From CAYWTS01 sp964461265 (GTDB lineage Bacteria > Bacteroidota > Ignavibacteria > Tepidaquicellales > OLB5): a DNA stretch of 64,000 bases. The translations under genes were made by a program, and so were the position numbers. The stretch spans positions 124,001-188,000 of the forward strand of contig CAYWTS010000001.1 of NCBI GenBank assembly GCA_964461265.1, in the 5' to 3' direction. Shown one piece after another: positions 9,064-18,436 of the stretch (position 1 is the stretch's first letter; each line of letters begins with the position of its first letter). A model generated the notes under the pieces. It was not told the DNA's origin, made no database searches, and saw only the letters and a program-made list of their open reading frames with translations.

Positions 9064-10335
9064 ATGCCTGCAGATGTAGTTCTAGGTCTTCAATGGGGTG
9101 ATGAGGGTAAAGGTAAAATAGTTGACCTCCTTGCAGAAAAATCAGATTATGTCGTAAGATTCCAAGGTGGCAATAATGCTGGTCATACCGTAGTAATCGG
9201 TGATAAAAAGTATTTCTTTCGACTAATACCTTCCGGAGCTTTTCATAAACGTACCAAGGTAGTAATTTCAAACGGTGTTGTATTAGACCCTGAAGTCCTT
9301 GTCGGAGAAATTAACCTTCTTATTAATGAAGGTTTAAACCTTAAAAAGAAACTTATTATCTCCAAACGCTGCCATCTTATACTTCCCTATCACAAAAAAC
9401 TTGACGAAGCATACGAAAATGCCAGAGGAACTTCAAAGCTTGGCACTACATTACGCGGCATAGGACCAGCATACGCCGATAAAGTCTCTTATAATGGTAT
9501 CAGGGTGAGTGAGCTTCAGGATTGGAAACATTTCAAAGAAATATTTTCATTTCATTGTGCTCTAAAGAATAAAATCCTTACCTCCCTGTGTGTTGAACCT
9601 ATTAATCTTAACTATGAACTTGAAAAAATATACGAACTCAGAAAAACGATACTTCCCTATATAGCCGATGCTTTCATAATTCTTAACAATGAATTAAAAA
9701 ATAAGAAAAGAATTTTATTGGAAGGCGCACACGGTATTATGCTTGATACCGATTGGTCACCGTATCCCTTTTCTACTGCCTCGAATACCGTTATTGGAGC
9801 AGCCAATACAGGTGCCGGTATACCATATAAGAGCATTAACCGGGTTATAGGAGTTGTTAAGGCTTTTACGTCACGTGTAGGAAGCGGACCTTTACCTACC
9901 GAAATAAATTCCTATCTATCTAACAGAATCAGAGAATATGGTGCCGAATACGGTACAACCACCGGAAGACCACGCAGAATAGGATGGCTTGACCTTGAAG
10001 CTGTAAAATTTTCATGTAATATAAACAACGTAAATATGCTTGCAATTACCAAGCTGGATATCCTTAGCACTCTGAATGAAATTAAAGTATGCACTGCTTA
10101 TGAGTATAAAGGAAAAAGTATCAGTTATTCATCATGCAGTGCAAATGATTTATTTAAATTAAAGCCGGTTTATAAACTTTTTCCCGGTTGGAAGACCAGC
10201 ATTTCCGGTATTCGAAAATTCAAAGATCTTCCAAAAGAGTGCATTGCTTATATAAAATTTATTAGTACTTTTTTAAGAGTGCCTGTAAAACTGGTTTCGG
10301 TAGGTGCTGAAAGAAATGCTAATATAACTAAATAG
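9064..10335 (+). CDS. purA: Adenylosuccinate synthetase
   Basis: PurA joins aspartate to IMP using GTP, the first committed step of AMP synthesis in the cytoplasm. The 423-residue protein has the N-terminal GTP-binding loop GDEGKGK at residues 12-18, the catalytic His in NAGHT at 38-42 (His41), the GTTLRGIGPAYADK block near 135-148 and GTTTGRPRRIGWLD near 297-310. Length is normal for the family (about 420-430). It ends five bases before the convergent end of the minus-strand gene cluster. Confidence 0.97.
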   Translation: MPADVVLGLQWGDEGKGKIVDLLAEKSDYVVRFQGGNNAGHTVVIGDKKYFFRLIPSGAFHKRTKVVISNGVVLDPEVLVGEINLLINEGLNLKKKLIISKRCHLILPYHKKLDEAYENARGTSKLGTTLRGIGPAYADKVSYNGIRVSELQDWKHFKEIFSFHCALKNKILTSLCVEPINLNYELEKIYELRKTILPYIADAFIILNNELKNKKRILLEGAHGIMLDTDWSPYPFSTASNTVIGAANTGAGIPYKSINRVIGVVKAFTSRVGSGPLPTEINSYLSNRIREYGAEYGTTTGRPRRIGWLDLEAVKFSCNINNVNMLAITKLDILSTLNEIKVCTAYEYKGKSISYSSCSANDLFKLKPVYKLFPGWKTSISGIRKFKDLPKECIAYIKFISTFLRVPVKLVSVGAERNANITK

Positions 10336-10340
10336 ACAGG

Positions 10341-10769
10341 TTATTTTTTCCTTGCGTAAAACTTCCCCTTTTCTTTTATACCTTTCATAGTAGAATACAT
10401 CCAATCACCTTCAAATATATCGTTTAATAATACAGCGGTTACAAATATATTGTTATCAGCTAATTTAGGATTCATGTTCAACCAAAGTGATTTTTTGATA
10501 TTATCAAATGAACCTTCTAATACTGCCGAAGTATCGTTAGAAAAAGGCAGAGTTGAATTTTTTTTGTAAACTGTATAAAAACCTTCGGTTTTTTGTTTTA
10601 GCGAGCCGAATCTCAGGTTACCGTATGCAACTGTATCGGTACCGGTTGAATCATAAAAAACAAATAAATATTGTGTATAGTTTTTTTCTGTTCTATCGGA
10701 CCCAGAACATGCATAAATAAATATAGTGAGTAAAGCTAATATGTAAAATTTCATATAATTCAGTATCAT
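10341..10769 (-). CDS. Small exported protein, probable lipoprotein, unknown function
   Basis: A 142-residue protein. Starting at the inner ATG (10754) gives a signal peptide MKFYILALLTIFIYAC with a lipobox-like IYAC, suggesting a lipid-anchored periplasmic or outer-membrane protein. The first ATG (10769) adds only five residues and sits one base after the upstream stop. The remainder is a beta-rich domain with no family I recognise; it ends in GKFYARKK. It is the last gene of a three-gene run with a T9SS protease and another exported protein, but nothing shows that they act together. Confidence 0.7.
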   Translation of the reverse strand: MILNYMKFYILALLTIFIYACSGSDRTEKNYTQYLFVFYDSTGTDTVAYGNLRFGSLKQKTEGFYTVYKKNSTLPFSNDTSAVLEGSFDNIKKSLWLNMNPKLADNNIFVTAVLLNDIFEGDWMYSTMKGIKEKGKFYARKK

Positions 10770-10770
10770 G

Positions 10771-12501
10771 TTACTTCAGGAAAATCATTTTTTTAACCTG
10801 TGAAAATACCTTTGTTTTATCCGAGAATGCCTCCAAACGATACAAATATACACCCGAAGCAAGGTTTAACCCCGAAGCATCAAAATATACCGTCTGATAT
10901 CCGGCATTATAAAATTTATGGTCATTTAAAGAAGTAATAAATCTTCCGTTGATATCGTAAACAGAAATTGTAACAAACGCATCTTGCGGCAATGCAAAGT
11001 GCATATATGTACCCGGATTGAAGGGATTAGGATAATTTTGTAACAAATTAAATGTAACTGGTAATTCAGATGAGTTTAAGGAATTATCAAGACATTTTGC
11101 AAGACGGTATCCTTCTCTGAGCGTATCACCGGGATATTGTCCGAATCCGCCTGCAAGATTTATATAACCATTTAAATGACAATAACTCATAATAGTCCCG
11201 TTATAATTTGGACGGAGTTGGTAAAAGCATCCGCCTTCTGCATAATAACACGAATCAATTGCTCCATAGACACCAAATGCTATTGGCCATACACAGGCAT
11301 GTGTATGACGTGAAGCAAAATTATGACCCATTTCATGTGCAACAACATTGATTGTCCATGAATAAGTCGGTAATTGGTTATAAATCGGGTCTATATTGCT
11401 GAATGCAAATCTTCCTGAAGTATCATTTGGATTAAATGACTGACACAAAATATTTATCCATGCTATTCCTCCCATACCGGCATCCCTTGTAGAGAGTAAA
11501 TGCGCTAAGTCGCCGTTAAAATTATCTCTTGTATTATTACCAAAGGCATACAGAACATCGACAGAATTGGTCATGCTATAATAAGGATCGGGTTGTGAAT
11601 AATAACCCAGCGTTGGAGCAAGTGCAAGCGGGATTGATTCGTTCCTGTATATTAGTGATACAACATTAAACATACCTGTAACAAATGTTACAATTCCATT
11701 TGTCCCCCATCGCTGGAACATATCATAATCTGTTACAAAATAAATTCTTACAGAATCTTGTGTCGGATTATCTGAATATGGTTTGGTTTTTAACGAGTTT
11801 TTAATATTTGAAAAATCCCTTGTTAATCCTTTATTCAGTCTCGATTCATTACTATCATCAACCAAGCATTTAAATTTATTCGTAATTTTCAGGTCTTTAT
11901 CGTTATAAATAATATATTCGCTATTATTGGAGGACTTACCATCTTTTAAGTTACCTAAAACATAATTTCCTTCACTGTTTGAAAACAGACCTATTACTTC
12001 ATTTTTAAAGAAGCTAATGCCTGCGATAGAATTATTATCACCGCTTATAATGCCCTGGTAATAGATTCCCTCATTATCTTTAATCATCGAATACCGGTTA
12101 TTATACAGGTTCTTAAGTGAAAAATTAGTTGGCAGAATATCCACTTTTTCCAATTCGGCAAGTATGTATTTATTATTTTCTAAGGGAATTTTAATTGAAA
12201 TGAAATCCGGTTTCTGCTTATACAGCTTGTTATACTCCACATTATATAAATTCAATATCGTATATGAGTCTGCGTATTGTTTTAATGTATTGTTTGTTGA
12301 AGAAGATATGTTAAATAACCTGAAGTTATCGAACTTGTTGAACTGTTTTTTCTTTTGTATCACATCGAAAATAACACTAGGTTTTTTAACAAAATCAGTG
12401 TTTGGATTAATTCTACTAGCAGTTTCAAAATTTAAAAAGGCAGCTGAGGCAAATAACAGAAATATAATAATTAATATCGGCAAAAATTTATTTTTTTTCA
12501 T
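10771..12501 (-). CDS. Secreted metzincin metalloprotease with T9SS type A sorting domain
   Basis: The 576-residue protein carries an N-terminal signal peptide, a long pro-region, and a zinc protease domain of the reprolysin/M12B type. Its zinc motif HEMGHNFASRH starts at residue 389 and the Met-turn GTIMSYC lies near 435-441. The C-terminus has NYPNPFNPGT (about 489) and a beta-sandwich ending in SGVYLYRLEA...KKMIFLK, the type A sorting signal that sends cargo through the type IX system. It is therefore expected at the cell surface or outside the cell. The partial sprA at the left edge encodes the conduit for such cargo. Substrate unknown. It is flanked by two small exported proteins in a tight minus-strand run. 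Confidence 0.92.
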   Translation of the reverse strand: MKKNKFLPILIIIFLLFASAAFLNFETASRINPNTDFVKKPSVIFDVIQKKKQFNKFDNFRLFNISSSTNNTLKQYADSYTILNLYNVEYNKLYKQKPDFISIKIPLENNKYILAELEKVDILPTNFSLKNLYNNRYSMIKDNEGIYYQGIISGDNNSIAGISFFKNEVIGLFSNSEGNYVLGNLKDGKSSNNSEYIIYNDKDLKITNKFKCLVDDSNESRLNKGLTRDFSNIKNSLKTKPYSDNPTQDSVRIYFVTDYDMFQRWGTNGIVTFVTGMFNVVSLIYRNESIPLALAPTLGYYSQPDPYYSMTNSVDVLYAFGNNTRDNFNGDLAHLLSTRDAGMGGIAWINILCQSFNPNDTSGRFAFSNIDPIYNQLPTYSWTINVVAHEMGHNFASRHTHACVWPIAFGVYGAIDSCYYAEGGCFYQLRPNYNGTIMSYCHLNGYINLAGGFGQYPGDTLREGYRLAKCLDNSLNSSELPVTFNLLQNYPNPFNPGTYMHFALPQDAFVTISVYDINGRFITSLNDHKFYNAGYQTVYFDASGLNLASGVYLYRLEAFSDKTKVFSQVKKMIFLK

Positions 12502-12506
12502 AATGC

Positions 12507-12950
12507 TTACTCAGATGAATTTTTTGTTTTGTAATTACCAGGATTTACTTTATAATCTGTAATACTGCTTTTGTTGTATGTCAAATGCCTGTACTGAACA
12601 TTACCCGGGCTCTTGCCCTCTAAAACCAGTTCATTCTGGTTAAGAGTTCGTATATAATATTCTACGCTGGTACGTGTATATTTCAGAACACTGTTTGAAA
12701 TTGTATAAGCTTCGGTTACTTCCGGCTGGTTAGGGCATTTTAATACTGCATTCCCGCTGGTAGAACTGGGGAAATATATAGTTTCGCCTGGACAAATATC
12801 GTGCTGAGAGCCGGCGATATAAACCAGAACCCAGTTACCTGTAATATCTCCCGTAGTCCCTGTTGTTTCCAGTATTTTATCACAATCACTTCCTAAAAAC
12901 GGAAGCGATAAAAGACAAACTATTAGTAAAAGTTTAATTATTTTTTTCAT
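12507..12950 (-). CDS. Small exported lipocalin-like protein, unknown function
   Basis: A 147-residue protein with an N-terminal hydrophobic signal segment (residues 4-19) followed by LGSDC, a possible lipobox. The body has a GNWVLVYIAGS opening and alternating strands typical of small lipocalin-like beta-barrels seen in Bacteroidota lipoproteins, but the match is by eye only. Two bodies of Cys (SDC, DIC, LKC) could form disulfides in the periplasm. It begins the run whose next gene, a T9SS metalloprotease, starts five bases after its stop, so co-expression is likely. Confidence 0.7.
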   Translation of the reverse strand: MKKIIKLLLIVCLLSLPFLGSDCDKILETTGTTGDITGNWVLVYIAGSQHDICPGETIYFPSSTSGNAVLKCPNQPEVTEAYTISNSVLKYTRTSVEYYIRTLNQNELVLEGKSPGNVQYRHLTYNKSSITDYKVNPGNYKTKNSSE

Positions 12951-12997
12951 TTTAATGTTGTTTGCAATAATACTAAATAATTATTGTTAATATAACT

Positions 12998-13720
12998 TTA
13001 ACTTTTCTTTCTTGCAAGAACTGTATAAACAAAATTTAGAAAATTATTCTTTACCAATATGATTTCAAAACCACTATTTTCTAAAAGACGTTTATATTCA
13101 TTAATGTCCAAAAAATCATAAACGGAATAACTCAGATAGCAGTAAGCGTATTTACTCCTCGATATTAAATTACCTAAAAAAGGAACCAACCTTGTAAAAT
13201 ATAAATTAAATATTTTATGCCAAATAGTTTTCCTCTCGGGGCAGAACATCTCGATGACTATTAATAATCCTCTATCGGTTAAGACTCTGTGGATTTCATT
13301 AATGCAATTTTGTAATTTCCCGAAATTTCTGATTCCGAAAGCTATCCCTGTTAAATCAATGGTTCTGTCATGAAAAGGAAGATGCTCTGCATCTGCCAAA
13401 ATGATTTTATTTTTCTCATTATTTATCTTTTTTCTGTTGTAATTTAACATTTTAACCGATAAATCAACCGAATACAGGGTTTCGGGAGATAACTTAATAA
13501 ATTCACGCCCTAAATCACCTGTTCCCGCAGCAAGATCCAGAATTGTTTTGTAGCAATAACCATCATTTGGGTTATATTTCCTATCATTCAGTAATTTTAC
13601 TGCTTTTTTTCTCCATAATAAGTCATTTCCCATGCTGAAGAAATGATTTAAAAAATCGTAAATAGGTGATATCTCATCAAACATTTGAGAGATAAACTTT
13701 TTATCCTTAGTAAAGTGCAA
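12998..13720 (-). CDS. menG: Demethylmenaquinone methyltransferase (UbiE/MenG)
   Basis: This enzyme methylates demethylmenaquinone with S-adenosylmethionine, the last step of menaquinone synthesis. The 240-residue protein has the family opening FDEISPIYDFLNHFFSMG, SAM motif I LDLAAGTGDLG near 62-72, and the UbiE/MenG signature IAFGIRNFG near 127-135. Length is normal. Its start is six bases after the stop of the upstream permease gene. A Bacteroidota-type organism would be expected to use menaquinone, so menG rather than ubiE is the better name. Confidence 0.94.
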   Translation of the reverse strand: MHFTKDKKFISQMFDEISPIYDFLNHFFSMGNDLLWRKKAVKLLNDRKYNPNDGYCYKTILDLAAGTGDLGREFIKLSPETLYSVDLSVKMLNYNRKKINNEKNKIILADAEHLPFHDRTIDLTGIAFGIRNFGKLQNCINEIHRVLTDRGLLIVIEMFCPERKTIWHKIFNLYFTRLVPFLGNLISRSKYAYCYLSYSVYDFLDINEYKRLLENSGFEIILVKNNFLNFVYTVLARKKS

Positions 13721-13726
13721 TATTAT

Positions 13727-14953
13727 TTATTTAAATCTTATTGATGTTACAGGATTTAATCTTGAAGAAAGAAGTGAGGGGAAAATAGTTACTATGCATC
13801 CAAGTAATAATGTCACAGCCGTAACAATTATACCCGAAAATACATTAATTTCAAGTGGTACAGTGTTCATATAATAAACTTCAGGCAGTTTTATGATATT
13901 ATAATTATTTTGTAAATAGCATAGCCCATATCCAAGTAAATTACCGAGTATTATACCTGTAACAGTAATAAAAACACCCTGTAAAAAGAAAATTTTCAGA
14001 ATTTCGGAATTAGTTGAACCTAGAGATTTAAGTATTCCTATCGTTTCTATTTTTTCAAGAACTATCATTAATAAAAAAGCAACCATATTAAAACCCGCAA
14101 CTACTACAATTAGTCCAAGTACTATCGGAACAGGTTCTTTATGCAGTTCAACCCACGTGAATAAACCCTTATAAGTCTGGTATATCGATTTTGAATTATA
14201 AGGATAACCTAAAGTATGCTTGATTTTTTTTGCTGTTTCTTCAATTAAATTTATATCGCTAATATTTACTTCAATCCCGGTAATGTAATTATTTGTATTA
14301 AATAATTTTTGGGCATCATTAATATTACAATATAGCAATACATCATCGTACTCTTTCAATGTCGATTCATAAATACCTGTTACATAAAAAGTCTGAATAT
14401 CGGGTATATTAGCTGCAGATGGTATTCCAGAGGTAGCAATAATAAATATTTTACTTCCAATGCTTATACCAAGCTTTTCTGAAAGTTTATTCCCGATTAA
14501 TATAGGTGATTTCAACGAATCCTGTTTGGTAAGTGAAGAAATACCGTACAGGATTTTTCGTTTTGTTCCCAATAAATTAAAGTCATCTTTTATACCCTTT
14601 AGAATAATTCCTTCAGCATAATCTTTGTATTTTATTACAGCTTCCTTTTGAACGAAAGGAGTAAAAATAGCCCCATTCATCTCTTGAGGAAGTTTTTCCT
14701 TGAGTTTGCTGATAACAGAATCGTAATTTTTTATGCCTTCGGTTTTAAAAGATGTAATCTGAATGTGAGACGAAAGTGATATTGCCTTTTGGGTAATTTC
14801 TTTCTCGAAGCCTTTTATAATAGAAATTGTAATTATAAGTGCAGCTACACCGATAGTTACACCTGCAATTGAAATTATTGTAAGAAATGAAACAAAACGA
14901 GACTCTTTTCTTGATAGTAGAAATCTCTTAGCAAGAAAATAAGTATAATTCAT
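13727..14953 (-). CDS. LolC/LolE-type ABC transporter permease (FtsX/MacB family)
   Basis: A 408-residue inner-membrane protein with an N-terminal helix (about 22-45), a roughly 220-residue periplasmic MacB-like domain, and three C-terminal helices of the FtsX domain containing EKIETIGILKSLGST. This arrangement is that of LolC/LolE, which release lipoproteins from the inner membrane for delivery to the outer membrane. No LolD ATPase is next to it, so the partner must be elsewhere. It lies between prfB and menG, an arrangement that gives no functional hint. Confidence 0.86.
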   Translation of the reverse strand: MNYTYFLAKRFLLSRKESRFVSFLTIISIAGVTIGVAALIITISIIKGFEKEITQKAISLSSHIQITSFKTEGIKNYDSVISKLKEKLPQEMNGAIFTPFVQKEAVIKYKDYAEGIILKGIKDDFNLLGTKRKILYGISSLTKQDSLKSPILIGNKLSEKLGISIGSKIFIIATSGIPSAANIPDIQTFYVTGIYESTLKEYDDVLLYCNINDAQKLFNTNNYITGIEVNISDINLIEETAKKIKHTLGYPYNSKSIYQTYKGLFTWVELHKEPVPIVLGLIVVVAGFNMVAFLLMIVLEKIETIGILKSLGSTNSEILKIFFLQGVFITVTGIILGNLLGYGLCYLQNNYNIIKLPEVYYMNTVPLEINVFSGIIVTAVTLLLGCIVTIFPSLLSSRLNPVTSIRFK

Positions 14954-14976
14954 TAAATTAGTATGGGTCTTATTAA

Positions 14977-16069
14977 TTAATTTGCCATCAGGTATGATTT
15001 AATAAAACCATCTATATCGCCATCCATTACTGCCTGTGTATTTGAAGTTTCAAAATCCGTTCGGTGATCTTTTACCATATTATACGGATGAAATACGTAG
15101 GATCTTATTTGACTACCCCACTCAATCTTTTTCTTTGAGCTTTCTATGCGTTCTGTTTTTTCCTTTTCTTTTTCTTTCTCGAGCTGATAAAGTTTCGATT
15201 TAAGCATTTTCAAAGCATTCTGCCTGTTCTGCAGCTGTGATCTTTCGTTTTGACATTGAACCACTATCCCGGTAGGAATATGTGTTATCCTGATAGCTGT
15301 TTCTACTTTATTAACGTTTTGTCCTCCGGCGCCTCCGCTTCTGAAGGTATCTATTTTCAAATCGGCTGTATTAATATCTATTTCAGTTTTATCATCAACT
15401 ATAGGGTATACAAACACCGCAGCAAAAGAAGTATGTCTTCTTTTATTAGAATCGAACGGAGAAATTCTAACAAGTCTGTGTACGCCGTTTTCTGCTTTTA
15501 GGTATCCGTAAGCGTATTTACCGTTAACTTCTATAGCAGCGCTTTTAATACCGGCACCATCTCCTTCAAGCATATCGATAACTTGCGTTTTGTAACAGTT
15601 TTTCTCACACCATCTGAGATACATCCTCATAAGCATTTGTGCCCAATCTTGTGCTTCTGTTCCGCCGGCACCGCTGTTTATCGTTAAAATGGCATCTCTT
15701 TGGTCATCTTCGCCTTTTAACATGTTACGGAATTCGAGTTCCGATAAATCTTTATCTAGTTTCGTAATATCATTTTCAAATATTTCCTGGAGTGTATCAT
15801 CTTGTTCTTCTTCCGCCAGAATTACAAGTGTTTCTATATCCTTCAGCCGGTTCTCAAGTTTTGTCCATGAGTCAATACAATCGTTTAATACGGATATTTC
15901 CTGAAGTACTTTTTGTGCTGATAAATTGTTTTCCCAGAAGCTGGGTTCGTGTGTTTTTTTTTGAAGTGTTTCTACCTGTTCCTGCTTTTTAAAAATTTCA
16001 AAGGTACCCCCTTAGATCATCGATCCTTTTACGTAGGCTTTTTAACTCATTTTTGGAATATTCGAACAT
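14977..16069 (-). CDS. prfB: Peptide chain release factor 2 (programmed +1 frameshift)
   Basis: RF2 terminates translation at UGA and UAA. The gene must be read in two frames: 23 codons from ATG at 16069 to CTT (16003-16001), then a +1 slip over the T of an in-frame TGA (16000-15998), continuing from 15999 to the stop at 14977. The joined product is 363 residues, the normal family length, with GGQ in RSGGAGGQNVNK near residue 245. The frameshift site has the internal Shine-Dalgarno AGGGGG three bases upstream of CTT, as in E. coli. Low RF2 slows termination at this TGA and promotes the slip, so the protein autoregulates its synthesis. A TAATTTTG box at 16115-16108 may be its promoter. Confidence 0.96.
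15998..16012 (-). promoter_or_regulatory. RF2 programmed +1 frameshift signal
   Basis: On the minus strand the order is AGGGGG (16012-16007), TAC, CTT (16003-16001), TGA (16000-15998). This is the canonical prfB arrangement: anti-SD-pairing element, slippery CUU and poorly terminated UGA. The zero frame stops here after 23 codons while the +1 frame remains open for 340 more. Confidence 0.95.
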
Positions 16070-16144
16070 CTATGATTTTCGGTTCCTGTAATTACTATTT
16101 ATAAATGCAAAATTATTAACTGACATAATAATATTAAAGCTGTT

Positions 16145-17086
16145 TCAACGGGGAATATTTGCTTTCGGGTGGGCTTTCTGGTATACCTTTTTTAACCTTT
16201 CAACCGATACATGTGTATAAACCTGTGTTGTTGATAAACTTGCATGACCCAGCAATTCTTTTACAGCTCGTATATCGGCTCCCCTATCCAGTAAATGTGT
16301 TGCAAAACTATGTCTTAAAATATGCGGGCTTTTTTTCTTAAGCTCACTGTAACCTGATATATACTTATCGGTTATCCGGTTCACAAGTGCGGTATAGAGT
16401 TTTTTGCCATTTGAAGCATTAAATAATACGCTTGTATCATAACTTTTCTTCAATCTGGCAAAATATAAACTACGAAGATTCATATATTCCCGCACAGTAT
16501 TTAATGCCAGTAAACCGACAGGTATTATTCTTTCTTTTCTGCCTTTACCTGATACTTTTATAGTCGATTTATTAAAATCAATATCCTGTACTTTGATGTT
16601 AATCAGCTCAGCTAATCTTATACCGCATCCATAAAGTAACTCCATAATAGCTTTATCACGCCTTCCTTCAAAATCGAATTTAAATATATCTGAGTTCAGC
16701 AATGTATTTATCGAGTATTCATCTATTACAGTGGGCAGATTTTTAGCTAGCTTCGGAAAAACTAAATTCTTTGCAGGATTACTGTTAAATATTCCCTTTC
16801 TGTTTAAATATTTATAAAAAGATTTTAAGGTGGATATTTTCCTTGAAATTGTCCGCTTTGAAAATTTCAATTCCGGATTTTTTATAAAGCTCCCTATAAA
16901 TCCTTTTAGTGTATCACTATCTATAAACTCAAGCTCTATTTTTGCTGATTTATAGCCAAGCTCATTTGCAATATATTTGTACAAGCTATGAAGATCATGC
17001 ATGTAGTTAATAAGCGTATGCTTTGAATAATTCCGTTCATTTATAAGATATGACCTAAAACTATCTATTGTATCCAGCAGTTTCAT
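16145..17086 (-). CDS. xerC: Tyrosine recombinase XerC/XerD
   Basis: This is a site-specific recombinase that resolves chromosome dimers at dif. The 313-residue protein has an N-terminal SAM-like core-binding domain and a C-terminal catalytic domain with all expected residues: Arg157 (GCGIR), Lys181 (SGKGRKER), His255 and Arg258 (HILRH), His281 (LLGHASL) and the nucleophile Tyr290 (TTQVYTH). Length (about 300) and its placement among housekeeping genes argue for a Xer protein rather than a mobile-element integrase. Sequence alone does not separate XerC from XerD here, and some Bacteroidota carry both. Confidence 0.88.
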   Translation of the reverse strand: MKLLDTIDSFRSYLINERNYSKHTLINYMHDLHSLYKYIANELGYKSAKIELEFIDSDTLKGFIGSFIKNPELKFSKRTISRKISTLKSFYKYLNRKGIFNSNPAKNLVFPKLAKNLPTVIDEYSINTLLNSDIFKFDFEGRRDKAIMELLYGCGIRLAELINIKVQDIDFNKSTIKVSGKGRKERIIPVGLLALNTVREYMNLRSLYFARLKKSYDTSVLFNASNGKKLYTALVNRITDKYISGYSELKKKSPHILRHSFATHLLDRGADIRAVKELLGHASLSTTQVYTHVSVERLKKVYQKAHPKANIPR

Positions 17087-17101
17087 GGAGTAAAATTAAT
17101 A

Positions 17102-18436
17102 TTAAATTGCGTCAGACAAACTTGAGAAATTAAATTCTTTTACTTTTAATGCAGGAACATGTATCTGTAAAAATTCATTTTCACTGCCTGTTGCTTTCTC
17201 AGCCAATCCTATATCAACAATATTTTTGAAAATGTTTACGGGACTTTCATTAAATCTGAAATTCTTAACGGGTCTTCTTATCTTTCCGTCTACTATTTCA
17301 AAAACACCATCACGTGTTAATCCGGTTAATAACATAGTTTGCGGGTCAACTGTTCTTATATACCAGAATCTTGTTACAAGAACTGCATAATCAGTTTCTG
17401 AAATCATCTGCTCTAAAGTTTTTGATGAACCTGTCATAATCAGGTTAGAAGGATACGGAACTACTTCTGAATCAGTTTTTTTTGCCCAGAATCGGTTTCT
17501 TGTTAAATTTTTCAAGATACCGTTTTCAAACCATACAGTTTTATCTAACGGCATACCCTCTCGCGTAAAGGTTATTGATGGTGCCAATGGATCTACTGGA
17601 TTTGAATAAATATTGACTCTTTCATTTGATATTTTTTCTCCAATTAAATTACCTCCGCCTTTTCTAGAGAAATAACTTCGTGTCTCATCGGCATCTCGTG
17701 CACTCATGAAGTTTAGACATAGTGCTGTCATATCTGCAACTGCAGCCGGTTCCAGTATTACGGTATATTTCCCGGGTTTAAGCTCAATCGGATTAACAGA
17801 GAGCTTAGCTCTATTGACTGCCTTATTTACTAGTGGTTTTATATTAAGATTCCCGATATCAACATACTGTTTTTCTGTCCTGCTTGAACCGGTTCCGTCT
17901 TCTGTTCTGAAAGTAGCTGAAAAACGGGTTAATGTACTTAAGTTATAAGCAAATAACCCGTTACTATTCTGTAAGGCAGTAAATGACGTATTATCCATAT
18001 AAAAACCTGCTGTTGTTAATGTGTTTTTTTCAGATTCATCAATAGCATGTTTTACAAGTTCCTTTCTTTTTTGATTTGTCATATCTTCTGTACTTTTTGA
18101 GTAATTAACTGCCTGTAAATATGATTGTTTCTCAGGAGGAGGTATAAATTCTATGTTTTCAGGAGATAATTTTGCATAGTTCTCTGACAATTTAATAGCT
18201 TTTTTTATAGAATCATTGTCAAATTTGTTTATCCTTACTGAACCCGTCTTATTCCCGATACTACTTGTGATATCTATTTCTAAAGCATCTTGATAACCAT
18301 TAGTAGAAATTGAATTAAGTGCAAATCGTAAGTTACTGCTATTATTACCAGATAAAATAACAGAAATAGAATCTGCCTTGGATAATGAAATTATTTTGCT
18401 TAACAGGTTTTTTGCTTCGTTTTCGCTTAATATCAT
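17102..18436 (-). CDS. tldE: TldE/PmbA, subunit of the TldD/TldE metalloprotease
   Basis: TldD and TldE form a heterodimeric zinc protease that degrades unfolded peptides and matures some ribosomally made peptides in well-studied species. This 444-residue member lacks the HExxxH zinc site of TldD and has TldE blocks such as GLTRDGVFEIVDGKIRRPVKNFRFNES in its last third. Its ATG overlaps the tldD stop by four bases (ATGA), so translation of the pair is coupled. The start at 18436 fits the family N-terminus. Confidence 0.9.
   Translation of the reverse strand: MILSENEAKNLLSKIISLSKADSISVILSGNNSSNLRFALNSISTNGYQDALEIDITSSIGNKTGSVRINKFDNDSIKKAIKLSENYAKLSPENIEFIPPPEKQSYLQAVNYSKSTEDMTNQKRKELVKHAIDESEKNTLTTAGFYMDNTSFTALQNSNGLFAYNLSTLTRFSATFRTEDGTGSSRTEKQYVDIGNLNIKPLVNKAVNRAKLSVNPIELKPGKYTVILEPAAVADMTALCLNFMSARDADETRSYFSRKGGGNLIGEKISNERVNIYSNPVDPLAPSITFTREGMPLDKTVWFENGILKNLTRNRFWAKKTDSEVVPYPSNLIMTGSSKTLEQMISETDYAVLVTRFWYIRTVDPQTMLLTGLTRDGVFEIVDGKIRRPVKNFRFNESPVNIFKNIVDIGLAEKATGSENEFLQIHVPALKVKEFNFSSLSDAI

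Noticed and set aside
12164..12562. A 132-codon plus-strand frame opposite the T9SS protease
   Set aside because: It is antisense to a confidently assigned coding region and has no family features; it is a shadow frame.
14977..15723. Release factor 2 as a 248-residue protein starting at the Met near 15723
   Set aside because: Conserved N-terminal RF2 sequence continues upstream to a canonical frameshift site and ATG at 16069.
15250..15992. Several plus-strand frames opposite prfB
   Set aside because: All are antisense shadows of the RF2 gene with no recognisable domains.
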